NCBI RefSeq assembly: GCF_017301635.1
Contig: NZ_CP071091.1
Coordinates: 5,282,001-5,346,000, forward strand
Direction of reading: 5' to 3'
DNA: 64,000 bases
DNA from: Myxococcus landrumus
Lineage (GTDB): Bacteria; Myxococcota; Myxococcia; Myxococcales; Myxococcaceae
Made by a program: the position numbers and the translations under genes. Below the pieces are notes generated by a model. The model worked only from the letters and a program-made list of their open reading frames with translations, had not been told where the DNA came from and did not search any database. This document shows, piece after piece, positions 1 to 8,930 of the stretch (its first letter is position 1; the number at the start of each line of letters is the position of its first letter).

Positions 1-341
1 TCGGCCCGCTCGAAGGCCATCAGCCGCGCTTCCAACCGGTGGTGCGCGGACGTGTCGCCCATCACCAGGCGGCTGGCACCCGTGCCCACGCCATGGCGCT
101 CCACCGCCGCGATGGCCGCGGCGCGCACGGACGGCGAGGCCGCAAGCCCCAGGTAGTCGTTGGACGAGAAGTTGACGAGCGTCTCGCCCCCCACCCGCAC
201 CACCGGCCCCTGCGGCGACTCCAGCGGCTCCAGGTAGCGGCGAAGTCCCCGCGCCTGGAGCGACGCCAGGTCCTCCCGAGCCCAGGAGGAGGCCACGTCC
301 TGCGACGACGCGGCCACCTCCGCCTGCTTCACGTCACTCAC
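1..341 (-). CDS. bioF: 8-amino-7-oxononanoate synthase, N-terminal part
   Basis: The gene is cut by the left window edge; only about 113 N-terminal codons are present. BioF is a PLP enzyme that condenses pimeloyl-ACP (or pimeloyl-CoA) with L-alanine in the first step of the biotin ring pathway. The translated minus strand reads [14 protein letters not shown] and then [10 protein letters not shown], the conserved start of the alpha-oxoamine synthase family. The start is taken as GTG at 341, reading MSDVKQAEV. It lies 10 bases downstream of bioB on the same strand, so the two are probably one biotin operon. The catalytic Lys lies outside the window. The family assignment is firm; the start codon is less so. 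Confidence 0.9.
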   Translation of the reverse strand, partial: MSDVKQAEVAASSQDVASSWAREDLASLQARGLRRYLEPLESPQGPVVRVGGETLVNFSSNDYLGLAASPSVRAAAIAAVERHGVGTGASRLVMGDTSAHHRLEARLMAFERA

Positions 342-351
342 GGCGGCCGCC

Positions 352-1386
352 CTACCCCTCTTGCCTCGGCTCCAACGGACGGATGCCGGCCTTCTCCAGG
401 AGCGCCATGTCCTGGGTGTACTCGGGGTTGCCGGTGGTGAGCAGCTTCTCGCCGAAGAACAGCGAGTTGGCGCCCGCCATCATGCACAGGAGCTGCGCCT
501 CCTCGTTCATCTGCTGGCGGCCCGCGGACAGGCGCACCATCGACTGGGGCATCAGGATGCGCGCGGTGGCAATCGTGCGCACCATGTCCACCGTCTCCAC
601 GCGCGGCTGCTCCGCCAGGGGCGTGCCCTCCACGGCCACCAGCGCGTTGACGGGCACCGACTCCGGGTGGTGGTCCTGGTTGGCCAGCGTGCGCAGCAGG
701 TTGCAGCGGTCATCCACCGACTCACCCATGCCGATGATGCCACCGCAGCACACGGAGATGCCCGCGTCGCGCACCCGGCCCAGCGTGCGCAGACGGTCGT
801 CGTACACGCGCGTGGAGATGATGTCGCCGTAGTGCTCGGGCGAGGTGTCCAGGTTGTGGTTGTACGCGGACAGCCCCGCTTCCTTCAGCCGCTTCGCCTG
901 GCTCTCGGAGAGCATGCCCAGCGTGGCGCACGCCTCCATGCCCAGCGCGCGCACGCCGCGCACCATCTCCAGCACGCTGTCGAACTGCGGGCCGTCCTTC
1001 ACCTCGCGCCACGCCGCGCCCATGCAGAAGCGCGTGGCCCCCGCCGAGCGGGCCTTCTGGGCGGCCGACAGCACCTCCGGCACCGCCATCAGCTTCTCCG
1101 CCTTCACGCCCGTCTTGTAGCGCGCCGCCTGAGGGCAGTAGCCGCAGTCCTCCGGACAGCCGCCCGTCTTGATGGACAAGAGCGAGCACAGCTGCACCTT
1201 GTTCTCCTGGAACACGGCGCGATGCACCGTCTGCGCCCGGTGCACCAGCTCCAACAGGGGCATCGAGTAGATGGCGCGGACCTCGGCCAGCTCCCAGTCA
1301 TGCCTCACGGCGACACCTTCGGGAGGCGGCGCGGCGTGGTGGGCGTGGCCGTGAAAGGACTCGCTGGCGGCGGCGGTGTCGGACAT
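352..1386 (-). CDS. bioB: biotin synthase
   Basis: Radical-SAM enzyme that inserts sulfur into dethiobiotin, the last step of biotin synthesis. The 344-residue product has the CPEDCGYC motif (CxxxCxxC) that binds the SAM-cleaving 4Fe-4S cluster. Further conserved blocks are [20 protein letters not shown] and the C-terminal [12 protein letters not shown]. Length matches the family. The reading frame stays open well upstream, but the ATG at 1386 is preceded by GAGGAG at the right distance and gives a normal N terminus. It is followed closely by bioF. A BirA-like inverted repeat lies about 50 bp upstream, suggesting repression when biotin is plentiful. Confidence 0.97.
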   Translation of the reverse strand: MSDTAAASESFHGHAHHAAPPPEGVAVRHDWELAEVRAIYSMPLLELVHRAQTVHRAVFQENKVQLCSLLSIKTGGCPEDCGYCPQAARYKTGVKAEKLMAVPEVLSAAQKARSAGATRFCMGAAWREVKDGPQFDSVLEMVRGVRALGMEACATLGMLSESQAKRLKEAGLSAYNHNLDTSPEHYGDIISTRVYDDRLRTLGRVRDAGISVCCGGIIGMGESVDDRCNLLRTLANQDHHPESVPVNALVAVEGTPLAEQPRVETVDMVRTIATARILMPQSMVRLSAGRQQMNEEAQLLCMMAGANSLFFGEKLLTTGNPEYTQDMALLEKAGIRPLEPRQEG

Positions 1387-1436
1387 GGGCTCCTCGTAAA
1401 TCGTGAGGAGCGCGAACGTGCGCGGGTGGGCGGAAC

Positions 1437-1468
1437 TTGTCAACGCCTCAGCGCGAACAGGTTGACGA
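1437..1468 (-). promoter_or_regulatory. candidate BirA operator upstream of bioB
   Basis: TTGTCAAC at 1437-1444 and its inverted partner GTTGACGA at 1461-1468 are separated by exactly 16 bp. The six inner bases of each arm (GTCAAC/GTTGAC) match perfectly. Layout and spacing fit the known bacterial BirA operator (TTGTAAAC, 14-16 bp, GTTTACAA), with GC-rich substitutions. Its place about 50 bp before bioB supports a role in biotin control. This is inference from pattern and position; birA is not in the window. Confidence 0.6.
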
Positions 1469-1606
1469 CTTCCCACGGGCCCGCAACCGCCGGAATTCCC
1501 TGGACTTTCCCACCCGGCCTGACGGTACGGGGCCTGCCCCCTTGCCCGTCCCGGCGCCGCCAACAACCCACCGGAGCGTCAGGGTTCCAGGGTACACACC
1601 CAACCC

Positions 1607-2968
1607 ATGGCGAAGGCGAAGACGCACTACACCTGCCAGGCGTGCGGGTACCAGACGGCGAAGTGGCTGGGGAAGTGCCCGGATTGCGGCGCGTGGAGCT
1701 CGTTGATGGAGGAGGCGGGGGCCAAGGACGACGAGAAGCGCCCCGCGTGGGGGGCCTCGGGGGGCGCGGCGAAGCCCATGCTCCTCAAGGAGGTCAGCGG
1801 AGAGTCGGAGGTGCGCCGCCGCACGGGCATCGCCGAGTTCGACCGCGTCCTCGGCGGAGGCGTGGTGAGCGGCTCCGTCGTCCTCCTGGGTGGAGACCCG
1901 GGCATCGGCAAGTCCACGCTGCTGCTCGCGGCGCTCGACAAGCTCGCCCGCCACGGCGCCGTGCTCTACGTCTCCGGTGAAGAGAGCCTGCGCCAGACGA
2001 AGATGCGCGCGGAGCGCCTGCGCGTGGACGGAGAGAACATCCACCTCTTCGCGGAGACGGACGCGGAGCGGGTGCTCGCCGCCGCCGAGTCGCTCAAGCC
2101 GCAAGCGCTCGTGGTGGACTCGATTCAGACCATGTACCTGCCGGAGCTGGGCAACGCGCCGGGCAGCATCACCCAGGTGCGTGAAGTCGCCGGCCGGATG
2201 ATGGCCTACGCCAAGCGCACGGGCGTCCCCACCTTCATCGTGGGCCACGTGACGAAGGAAGGCTCCATCGCCGGCCCGCGCGTGCTCGAGCACATGGTGG
2301 ACACCGTCCTCTACTTCGAGGGCGAGCGAGGCCACCCCTTCCGCATCCTGCGCGCGCACAAGAACCGCTTCGGCTCCACCAACGAGATTGGCGTCTTCGA
2401 GATGAAGGGCGCGGGCCTCGTCGAAGTCGAGGACCCGTCCGCGCTGTTCCTGTCCGAGCGCCCCGTGGGCAAGTCCGGCAGCATCGTCACCAGCACCCTC
2501 AACGGCACGCGTCCGCTGCTCGTGGAGGTCCAGGCGCTCGTGGCCCCCACGGGCTACGGCACCGCGCGGCGCACGGCCATCGGCGTGGACGGCAACCGCG
2601 TGGCCCTGCTCGCCGCGGTGCTGGAGAAGAAGGAGGAGATTCCGCTGGTGGGCTGCGACTTGTTCGTCAACGTCGCGGGCGGCATGCAGCTCAACGAGCC
2701 CGCCTGTGATTTGGCCGTGTGCGCGGCGCTGGTGAGCAGCCTCCAGAACCGCCCGCTGGACCCGCACACGCTGGTGCTGGGCGAAGTGGGCCTCGCGGGC
2801 GAGGTGCGCGCGGTGGGCCAGGTGGAGCCCCGCCTCGCCGAGGCCGCGAAGATGGGCTTCCAGCGCGTGGTGATGCCCGCGGGCAGCGCCCGGCGCATGG
2901 AGTCGACGAAGCTGCGTGTGGTGGGCGTGGAGACCCTGGGCGACGCCCTGCGGGCCATGTTCGACTGA
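1607..2968 (+). CDS. radA: DNA repair protein RadA (Sms)
   Basis: RecA-related helicase that helps branch migration and processing of recombination intermediates. The 453-residue product has the three expected parts. First is an N-terminal four-Cys zinc finger (CQACGYQTAKWLGKCPDCG). Next is the RecA-like ATPase with Walker A GDPGIGKST and the RadA signature KNRFGSTNEIG. Last is a C-terminal Lon-protease-like domain that holds the complex together but has no protease activity in this family. ATG at 1607 gives a normal N terminus. It is divergent from bioB across a 220-bp intergenic region. Confidence 0.97.
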   Translation: MAKAKTHYTCQACGYQTAKWLGKCPDCGAWSSLMEEAGAKDDEKRPAWGASGGAAKPMLLKEVSGESEVRRRTGIAEFDRVLGGGVVSGSVVLLGGDPGIGKSTLLLAALDKLARHGAVLYVSGEESLRQTKMRAERLRVDGENIHLFAETDAERVLAAAESLKPQALVVDSIQTMYLPELGNAPGSITQVREVAGRMMAYAKRTGVPTFIVGHVTKEGSIAGPRVLEHMVDTVLYFEGERGHPFRILRAHKNRFGSTNEIGVFEMKGAGLVEVEDPSALFLSERPVGKSGSIVTSTLNGTRPLLVEVQALVAPTGYGTARRTAIGVDGNRVALLAAVLEKKEEIPLVGCDLFVNVAGGMQLNEPACDLAVCAALVSSLQNRPLDPHTLVLGEVGLAGEVRAVGQVEPRLAEAAKMGFQRVVMPAGSARRMESTKLRVVGVETLGDALRAMFD

Positions 2969-2978
2969 CCGCCCCCGG

Positions 2979-3401
2979 CTACTTGCGCACCGCCACGGGA
3001 GACGAGGGCTCCGGCCTCGCGTCGTAGAGCCCTCGCGCCGCCTGAATCTGCTCGCGGTGGTTCACCGCCCACCGGGACAATTCGGAGACGGGCCCCAGCA
3101 GCGTCTCGCCCAGCGGCGTCAGCGCGTAGTCCACCTGCGGAGGCACCGTCGGGTGGACGGTGCGGGTGACCAGCCCGTCGCGCTCCAGCCCTCGCAAGGT
3201 GAGCGTCAGCATGCGCTGGGAGATGCCTTCAATGGCCCGCCGCAGCTCACCGAAGCGCATGGGCCCGGGCCCCAGGTTTCCCACCACCTGGACGCTCCAC
3301 TTGTCCCCCACGCGGGTGAGGATGTCGCGGACCGCCAGGCAGGACTCGGACCGGCCATGAAGCGGCGGACGGCCCAGCATCTTCAGGGCGCCTGGTGACA
3401 T
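2979..3401 (-). CDS. HxlR-family transcriptional regulator
   Basis: A 140-residue winged-helix DNA-binding protein. It shows the HxlR pattern: an early Cys ([11 protein letters not shown]), [26 protein letters not shown], then [22 protein letters not shown]. Regulators of this family often respond to redox or electrophile stress and control a divergent neighbour. The start at 3401 is chosen because AAGGAGG precedes it; the frame extends upstream without a better start. It is divergent from the DoxX gene, and a perfect palindrome lies between them, so that gene is the likely target. Confidence 0.9.
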   Translation of the reverse strand: MSPGALKMLGRPPLHGRSESCLAVRDILTRVGDKWSVQVVGNLGPGPMRFGELRRAIEGISQRMLTLTLRGLERDGLVTRTVHPTVPPQVDYALTPLGETLLGPVSELSRWAVNHREQIQAARGLYDARPEPSSPVAVRK

Positions 3402-3450
3402 GGATGTGCCTCCTTGTGAAGAAATGGGGGGACCGTTAGACGTGGCAAGC

Positions 3451-3469
3451 CGGTTACGACTTGTAACCG
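3451..3469. promoter_or_regulatory. perfect palindrome, probable HxlR operator
   Basis: CGGTTAC at 3451-3457, five spacer bases, then GTAACCG at 3463-3469: two perfect 7-bp arms. It lies in the 110-bp gap between the HxlR gene (minus) and the DoxX gene (plus). Dimeric HxlR proteins bind sites of this size, so both auto-control and control of doxX are plausible. The pairing is seen directly; binding is inferred. Confidence 0.6.
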
Positions 3470-3511
3470 CCTGGCCTTTTCCAACCCACATTCCTTTGGA
3501 GGGTGTCCCCC

Positions 3512-3922
3512 ATGAGCACCGCCGCTCCCACTACCGCTGTGTCCACGCCCAAGCCCTGGAGTCTCTGGGGAGGCCGAGTCCTCTCCATGCTCGTCGTCGC
3601 GGCCCTCGCGTTCAGCGCGGTGATGAAGCTGACCCAGGCGCCCGCCATCCTCGAGAACAGCGCGCGCTTCGGCTACACGCCCGCGCTGATGTTCAACATC
3701 GGCCTGGTCGAAATCCTGTGCCTGGTGCTCTACGCGGTGCCCCAGACGTCGGTGCTCGGCGCCATTCTCGTCACCGCGTACCTGGGCGGCGCCACGGCGA
3801 CGCACGTGCGCATCTCGGACCCGTTCATCACGCCCATCCTCCTGGGCGTCTTCGCCTGGGGCGGCCTGTTCCTGCGGGACGCGCGCCTGCGAGCGCTGCT
3901 GCCCCTGCGTCGCGCTCCCTGA
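3512..3922 (+). CDS. DoxX-like integral membrane protein
   Basis: A 136-residue protein with four predicted membrane segments. Segments include [19 protein letters not shown], the stretch after [14 protein letters not shown], and [18 protein letters not shown], the last carrying the GGAxATHxR pattern of DoxX/DUF4267-type proteins. In this family it is linked to thiol redox balance; no catalytic role can be read here. A GTG at 3503 is in frame but touches the ribosome site GGAGG (3498-3502), so ATG at 3512 is preferred. It is the likely target of the divergent HxlR regulator. Confidence 0.85.
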   Translation: MSTAAPTTAVSTPKPWSLWGGRVLSMLVVAALAFSAVMKLTQAPAILENSARFGYTPALMFNIGLVEILCLVLYAVPQTSVLGAILVTAYLGGATATHVRISDPFITPILLGVFAWGGLFLRDARLRALLPLRRAP

Positions 3923-3930
3923 GCAAAGCC

Positions 3931-3966
3931 ACGCGCCCCCGCCTCTCACCGCGACGGGGGCACGCG
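3931..3966. terminator. candidate bidirectional terminator
   Basis: A GC-rich interrupted inverted repeat (a GCCCCCG arm and a CGGGGGC arm, flanked by further CGCG pairing) fills the short gap between two convergent genes, DoxX (plus) and the V4R protein (minus). There is no T tract, as is common in this GC range. Confidence 0.45.
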
Positions 3967-3985
3967 CATCACGTCACCCGAGCCG

Positions 3986-4582
3986 CTACCAGGTGACGAC
4001 GAAGGTACAGCTGTCCCCGCCCTTCTGGCGGCAACCGTGGGACGCGTCGTGCGTCACCACCGCGTTGGGCATGAAGCGCAGGGCCATGCCCTTCACCAGC
4101 CCCTGGTCGAAGCGGCACGGGTACGGGTTGTTGCACACCACGGTGCCCTCGTTCTTCCCCGAGGCCGGAGTGTACGTGTAGTGGCCGATGCCCTCCAGCA
4201 TCTCCCCCGTGGCGGGGTTGAACATGTCCTTGCCGTTCTTGCGGTGGTTCATGTGGAAGGCCACGTCGAGCGACGCGAGCGCCTTGTGGATGTCGGTGAT
4301 GTTCGCCGGGAACACGGCGTTCTTCGGAATCATCGTCCCGACCTTCTCCAGCCCGCGCCCACCCAGCAGGGTGTCGATCTTCTTGTACGCCAGGAGGTAG
4401 TCCTCCATCGGGTACCAGACGTTCGGGTCGATGGCGCGCTCACCGGTCGCGCCTCGCGCCGGCACCTTCATCACGTCCAGCAGGGTGTTCACCAGGACGG
4501 AGAAGGACTGGATGGCCTCCACGATGGAGGCGACGCTCACGCCCGTCACGGTGATGCCGGGCTCATACGAGAACTGTGACAT
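3986..4582 (-). CDS. V4R / heme-NO-binding-like sensory protein
   Basis: A 198-residue soluble protein. Its C terminus ends in the pattern typical of V4R/HNOB-like small-molecule sensors: a hydrophobic strand, then HDASHGCRQKGGDSCTFVVTW, with Cys and His residues that could hold a metal. An N-terminal helical part (ITVTGVSVASIVEAIQSFSVLVNTLLDV) precedes it. It follows the STAS gene by 27 bp on the same strand, so the two probably form a sensing pair. The exact subfamily is uncertain and the ligand cannot be inferred. Confidence 0.6.
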   Translation of the reverse strand: MSQFSYEPGITVTGVSVASIVEAIQSFSVLVNTLLDVMKVPARGATGERAIDPNVWYPMEDYLLAYKKIDTLLGGRGLEKVGTMIPKNAVFPANITDIHKALASLDVAFHMNHRKNGKDMFNPATGEMLEGIGHYTYTPASGKNEGTVVCNNPYPCRFDQGLVKGMALRFMPNAVVTHDASHGCRQKGGDSCTFVVTW

Positions 4583-4609
4583 GGGGTTTCAGAGGTTCCT
4601 GAGAGGGTT

Positions 4610-5308
4610 TCAGCCCTGGCGGCCGCTCGACTCGAAGGCGCGGTGGGCGGTGTGGTTGCGCAGGTACAGGAAGCACTCCTTGAGCCCATCCCGCAGGCTG
4701 CCGAGCGTCTTCACGTCGCGCAGGTCCACGCCAATCTGGGTCAGCGTCTGCGCGATGAAGGGGCTGATGCCCGTCACGACGCAGTAGGTGCCGAGCAGGC
4801 GGGCGGCGTTCACCATCTTCACGAAGTGATTGGCGGTGGACGTGTCCACCACCTCCACGCCCGTGATGTCGATGATGGCGCAGCGGGCCTTCCCCTGGGA
4901 GATGCGGTGGAGCAGCCGCTCCGTCATCTCCAGCGAGCGCTGCGTGTCCACCACGCCGACGATGGGCAGCGTGAGCACGTCCTCCCACAGCTCGATGATG
5001 GGCGTGGACAGGTCCCGGATGGCCAGCCGCTGCTTCTCGATGGTGGAGAGCTTCTCCTCCAGCTCGCGACGCGCGGCGTCGAGCTTCTGCATCGACTGCT
5101 CGTTCTCCTGCACGGAGGCGTGGAGCTGGCGGGCGAAGAGGTTGATGGTTTCCTCGAACGAGGAGAACGCGTCGTGGTTCACCACCGGGATGAGGTGCTC
5201 GTCCGGGTTGAACTCGCCGAGCGAAATCATCGCCAGCACGTCACGGATGCGCTCCAGACGCTCGAGGTTGACTTCGATGACCGGGGCCTGAGGTTGCGAC
5301 AGAGTCAT
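4610..5308 (-). CDS. RsbR-like STAS-domain protein
   Basis: A 232-residue protein. An N-terminal helical region is followed by a coiled coil (about residues 70-110), then a C-terminal STAS domain with VVDTSTANHF, where the Ser/Thr residues match phosphorylation sites of RsbR/RsbS proteins. In stressosomes such proteins are phosphorylated by RsbT-type kinases; no kinase is adjacent here. ATG at 5308 is chosen from domain length, since the frame is open further upstream and the ribosome site is weak. It is co-directional with the V4R gene downstream. Confidence 0.8.
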   Translation of the reverse strand: MTLSQPQAPVIEVNLERLERIRDVLAMISLGEFNPDEHLIPVVNHDAFSSFEETINLFARQLHASVQENEQSMQKLDAARRELEEKLSTIEKQRLAIRDLSTPIIELWEDVLTLPIVGVVDTQRSLEMTERLLHRISQGKARCAIIDITGVEVVDTSTANHFVKMVNAARLLGTYCVVTGISPFIAQTLTQIGVDLRDVKTLGSLRDGLKECFLYLRNHTAHRAFESSGRQG

Positions 5309-5615
5309 GGGGTGGCGGGAAGATATGATGCCCAAATCCTCACACACAATCCTGGGTGGCAGCAGACCCGGATGAAACATGGAATTTCGCGTCGACATCA
5401 GGCGAAGTCGGGCTCTCCGGTGAGCCCACGTCGCCCGGCGCTCGTCAATCCCTCATCAACCCAGACATCCACGCGCGAAGATTCATCCCATATCAAACCG
5501 GGCTGTGGCTGGGAGTGCGGAGCACCCAACGCTTGGTGCGCGCCGCGCGTCCGGGGACGGACGGAATGCCTCGGGCGCTGACGCGGCGATGACGTGCCGT
5601 GACTACGACTGGGAC
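5309..5615. other. intergenic region between divergent genes
   Basis: About 300 bp between the STAS gene (minus) and the PAQR gene (plus). It holds the presumed divergent promoters and a short hairpin (GGGCTC at 5410, GAGCCC at 5422). No convincing gene, RNA or known operator was seen. Confidence 0.5.
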
Positions 5616-6293
5616 ATGGCGTCCATCGACCCACTGCTTGCCCGCCCGCTCGAGGCGGACGTGAAGCCCCGGCTCCGGGGCCTGTCCCACGCGCTCGCCT
5701 TCCTGGCCTCGCTGGTGGGGTTCTTCGTGTTGGTGTTCGCGCCGGCCCAGGGACTCCAGCGGCTGGCGGATGGCATCTTCGGCCTCTCCCTGGTGCTGAT
5801 GTTTGGAATCAGCGGGACGTACCACCTGCTGACGTGGAGTCCGGAGGCAAACCAGCGGCTGCGGCGGATGGACCATGCGGCCATCTACCTGCTCATCGCG
5901 GGGACCTTCACGCCGCTGGCCACCCTGGATGCGCCGGGGGCCTGGACGCAGGGGCTGCTCTGGGTGATGTGGGGCTGCGCGCTCACGGGCGCGGGGCTGT
6001 CCCTGGCGGGCATCAGTGGAACCCGAGGCATGCGCTCGGGGCTCTACGTGCTCCTGGGCGCGCTGGCGGCGCCGGTGATGCTGCGCCTGCCTGGGGTGAT
6101 GGGCTCGGACCGGGCGACGTGGCTGCTGGTGGGCGGGGTCGTCTATGCGCTGGGGGCCGTCGTCTATGCGCGAAAGTGGCCAGACCCCATCCCCAGCGTC
6201 TTTGGCTATCACGAAGTGTTTCACGTCATGGTCATCGCCGCGGCCGCGACGCACTACGCCGTGCTCGTCGATTTCTTGTGGACCGCCCGGTGA
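5616..6293 (+). CDS. PAQR / hemolysin-III family membrane protein
   Basis: A 225-residue seven-helix membrane protein. It shows the family motifs: SGTYHLLTW (Ser and His of the first motif), MDHAAIYLLIAGTFTPL, and the C-terminal GYHEVFHVMVIAAAATHY with the conserved HxxxH. In this family the Ser, Asp and His residues bind a metal. The true function in bacteria is unclear; the hemolysin name is historical. Starts at 5589 and 5616 are both possible, neither with a strong ribosome site; 5616 fits the family length better. Confidence 0.85.
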   Translation: MASIDPLLARPLEADVKPRLRGLSHALAFLASLVGFFVLVFAPAQGLQRLADGIFGLSLVLMFGISGTYHLLTWSPEANQRLRRMDHAAIYLLIAGTFTPLATLDAPGAWTQGLLWVMWGCALTGAGLSLAGISGTRGMRSGLYVLLGALAAPVMLRLPGVMGSDRATWLLVGGVVYALGAVVYARKWPDPIPSVFGYHEVFHVMVIAAAATHYAVLVDFLWTAR

Positions 6294-6421
6294 CCACAGA
6301 CTGACGGTGAAACATCCCCATTCCACAATCGAGTTAACAACTTCCCGCGTGCGTCCACGTGGGTTCTAGGTAGCTTGTGGCCCGGCTCGTACTCCATCGC
6401 ACGCACAACAGAGGTCGCTCC

Positions 6422-7033
6422 ATGGTCGCAAGGCAACGCCCCCCACCGTTACAAGCCCCCCTTCCGTCCGGGGAGATACGGGACGGATTCAAGTTCCGCT
6501 CGGGGCGCCTGTCCCTGGACCTGGCGTCGACGCTGTCGGGCCGTCGCACGGAGGCCCCCAAGGAGCAGCTTCGGACGCCCGCGGACCTGGGACGCTGGCT
6601 GGTGCTCGCGCGCGTGGCGGCGCAGGTGCAGGAGCCCTCGGAGGAGGAGCTGGGTCAGGCGCGCGAGCTGCGCGAGGCCATCTACCGGCTGGCGATGTCC
6701 CGGGCCCGGGGAGAGAGCTTCTCCGCCAGGGACCGGGCCATCCTGAACCGCTGGGCCGCCGAGGCGCCTCCCGCGCCGCAGCTGGGACCGCGGGGACTGC
6801 TCTGGGCGGGCGCGGGGGTGCGGGGACAGTTCGTGGTGCTCGCGCGGGATGCGGCGGAGCTGTTGGGCGGACCGCTCGCGGAGAACATCCGGCACTGTGC
6901 GCAGGAGGACTGTGGCCTGCTCTTCGTCGACACCTCGCGCTCCGGGCTGCGTCGCTGGTGTTCCATGGCGGGCTGCGGCAACAAGGCCAAGGTGGCCGAG
7001 TTCCGGCGCCGTCAGCGCTCCGACGCCCGCTAG
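6422..7033 (+). CDS. CGNR zinc-finger regulator (ABATE domain)
   Basis: A 203-residue protein. An N-terminal ABATE domain starts with the characteristic GRLSLDLASTLSGR. The C-terminal CGNR zinc finger reads CAQEDCGLLFVDTSRSGLRRWCSMAGCGNKAKVAEFR, with four Cys as metal ligands. Family members are predicted to be stress-linked transcriptional regulators. The start at 6422 follows a GAGG-type site; an upstream in-frame ATG at 6377 has none. It is a single-gene unit, and its targets cannot be read from context. Confidence 0.88.
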   Translation: MVARQRPPPLQAPLPSGEIRDGFKFRSGRLSLDLASTLSGRRTEAPKEQLRTPADLGRWLVLARVAAQVQEPSEEELGQARELREAIYRLAMSRARGESFSARDRAILNRWAAEAPPAPQLGPRGLLWAGAGVRGQFVVLARDAAELLGGPLAENIRHCAQEDCGLLFVDTSRSGLRRWCSMAGCGNKAKVAEFRRRQRSDAR

Positions 7034-7167
7034 TTTCACGCCCCCAAGCGGGGCGGCTTGATTCGAAGGCGCGGAGCTCGACTCCGCGCCAAGACTCCGT
7101 CGCATCGCCTGCGCGCGTCGCACACCCGCGCGGCGCCTCGCATGGAGATCGCGAAGCCTCTCCCGCG

Positions 7168-8139
7168 TCAGGACTTCGTGCCGCCGCCGCCGCCCGCCAA
7201 CGCAAGCAACCGCTGGGCTCGCGTCTTGAGCACCGCGCGCATCTCCTCCGGGCGCTGGATGTGGAACGCGAAAGGCAGCCGCGCCAGCTCGCGAGCGAAC
7301 CAGTCCAGGTCATCCGTCTGGCCCAGGAGGCGCACGCCTCCACCAGGCACCGCCTCCAGCACCCCCAACGTCGCGAACACCTGTCGCCGCGCCGTCTCCA
7401 GGTCCGCGTCGAGCAGCACCTCCACGGCATACGCGCGCGGCAGCGTGGCGACCGAGAGCGTCACGTGCGCCAGCGCATCGAAGTCGTCCGGGCGCTCGAA
7501 GTGGACCTGGAGCGGCTGGACGGAGCGCACCCGGTCCAACCGGAACGTGCGCAGGTCCTGGCGCAGGTGGCACAGCCCCACCACGTACCAGCGCCCGCCG
7601 CGCCAGACGAGCCCATACGGGTCGAAGTCCCGCTGTGAGTCCTCCTCCCGCGCCGCGCGGTAGCCCAGGCGGACACGCTCACGAAGCTGCGTGGCCGCGC
7701 TCAGCGCGACGAGCGAGGCATTGTCCAGCGTCGCCCGGGAGCCGGAGATGTCGAGCGTCACCGACGCATCCACCGCCCTCACCCGGCGCTTGAGCGTCGC
7801 GGGCATCACCCGCTCCAGCTTCGCCTGCGCGCTGGCGACAGCCGGTGCCGCCTCGGCGAGCCCCAGCCCGCGCGCGGCCAACAAGCCCACCGACAACGCG
7901 AGCACCTCGTCATCGGTGAACATCATCGGCGGCAGCTTGAAGCCCGCCACCAGCATGTACGCGCCATCCCGTCCGCGCTCCGCGGTGATGGGAATGCCCA
8001 GCTCCTCCAGCTTCAGGATGTAGCGGCGCACCGTGCGCCGGTCCACGGCCAGCCGCCGCGCCAGCTCCGAGCCGCTCATCCGCCCATGCGTCTGCAAGAG
8101 CTCGAGCACCGTGAGCACACGCGTGGTGGGGCGGGACAT
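7168..8139 (-). CDS. YafY-type HTH/WYL-domain transcriptional regulator
   Basis: A 323-residue regulator. An N-terminal DeoR-like HTH (MSGSELARRLAVDRRTVRRYILKLEELG) is followed by a WYL domain containing DPYGLVWRGGRWYVVGLCHLRQDLRTFRLDRV and a C-terminal WCX-like segment. WYL domains sense small ligands or nucleic acid. ATG at 8139 begins directly before the HTH; the frame is open upstream but that part is not conserved-looking. It is divergent from the LysE exporter gene, the natural candidate target. Confidence 0.9.
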   Translation of the reverse strand: MSRPTTRVLTVLELLQTHGRMSGSELARRLAVDRRTVRRYILKLEELGIPITAERGRDGAYMLVAGFKLPPMMFTDDEVLALSVGLLAARGLGLAEAAPAVASAQAKLERVMPATLKRRVRAVDASVTLDISGSRATLDNASLVALSAATQLRERVRLGYRAAREEDSQRDFDPYGLVWRGGRWYVVGLCHLRQDLRTFRLDRVRSVQPLQVHFERPDDFDALAHVTLSVATLPRAYAVEVLLDADLETARRQVFATLGVLEAVPGGGVRLLGQTDDLDWFARELARLPFAFHIQRPEEMRAVLKTRAQRLLALAGGGGGTKS

Positions 8140-8287
8140 GGCCAGTGACCCTAGCGCCCTCCGCCTTCCAGCGCATGTCTCAAAGAGGACCGATTCCGCC
8201 CTATATCCCTCGTACGGTGCCGGCCACACGTCCTCGCCCGAGCCCGGGCACCCTCACCGACTGGGACGGAAAGGCTTGCGCACAGTC

Positions 8288-8923
8288 ATGACACAGACCG
8301 CTCACCTGTGGCTGTTCTTCGTGCTGGTGTTTGGAATCGTCATCCTCCCGGGGATGGACATGGCCTTCGTGCTGGCCAGCTCCCTGGTGGGAGGACGCCG
8401 CGCGGGCATGTCCGCGGTGGGAGGCATCATCGCGGGCGCCGTGTGTCACGTCGCCGTGGGAGCCACGGGCGCCGCGGTGCTCCTCACCGTGATGCCCTCC
8501 GCGTTCAACGCCCTGCTGTGGGCGGGTGCGCTGTATGTCGCGTGGATGGGCGTGTCCCTGGTGCGAGCGCCGTTCGCGTTCCGCGCCAACCCCCACGCAG
8601 CCCCGCGCTCCGCGCTGGCCACGTTCCGCCAGGGGGCCCTCACCAACCTGCTCAACCCCAAGGCCTATGTGTTCATGCTGGCCGTCTTCCCGCAGTTCCT
8701 GCGTCCGGAATACGGCCCCATCTGGGTGCAGGCCCTGGTGCTGTTCACCCTCATCGCCGTCACCCAGGTCGCGGTGTACGGCGCCGTGGTCCTCGCCGCG
8801 GACCGCGCTCGAGGCTGGCTGGAGTCACGTCCCTCCGCCAGCACTCGAGTCGCTCAAGCCGTGGGCGGTCTCATGGTGCTCGCCGCCATCGTCACCGTCA
8901 TCGAAGGCTGGCGCGGCACCTGA
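8288..8923 (+). CDS. LysE/RhtB-family exporter
   Basis: A 211-residue inner-membrane protein with six predicted helices. Family marks are the N-terminal IVILPGMDMAFVLASSLVGGRRAG and the central LTNLLNPKAYVFMLAVFPQF. LysE/RhtB proteins export amino acids or related metabolites by proton exchange; the substrate cannot be read. ATG at 8288 directly precedes the first helix. It is divergent from the WYL regulator, with about 150 bp between. Confidence 0.9.
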   Translation: MTQTAHLWLFFVLVFGIVILPGMDMAFVLASSLVGGRRAGMSAVGGIIAGAVCHVAVGATGAAVLLTVMPSAFNALLWAGALYVAWMGVSLVRAPFAFRANPHAAPRSALATFRQGALTNLLNPKAYVFMLAVFPQFLRPEYGPIWVQALVLFTLIAVTQVAVYGAVVLAADRARGWLESRPSASTRVAQAVGGLMVLAAIVTVIEGWRGT

Positions 8924-8930
8924 GCCCGCC

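Noticed and set aside
361-1980. Long open frames antisense to or out of phase with bioB and radA
   Set aside because: High-GC coding DNA leaves other frames open; these have Arg/His/Ala-rich low-complexity translations and no family pattern.
5410-5427. GGGCTC/GAGCCC hairpin as a terminator
   Set aside because: It lies between divergent genes where no terminator is needed, and the stem is short.
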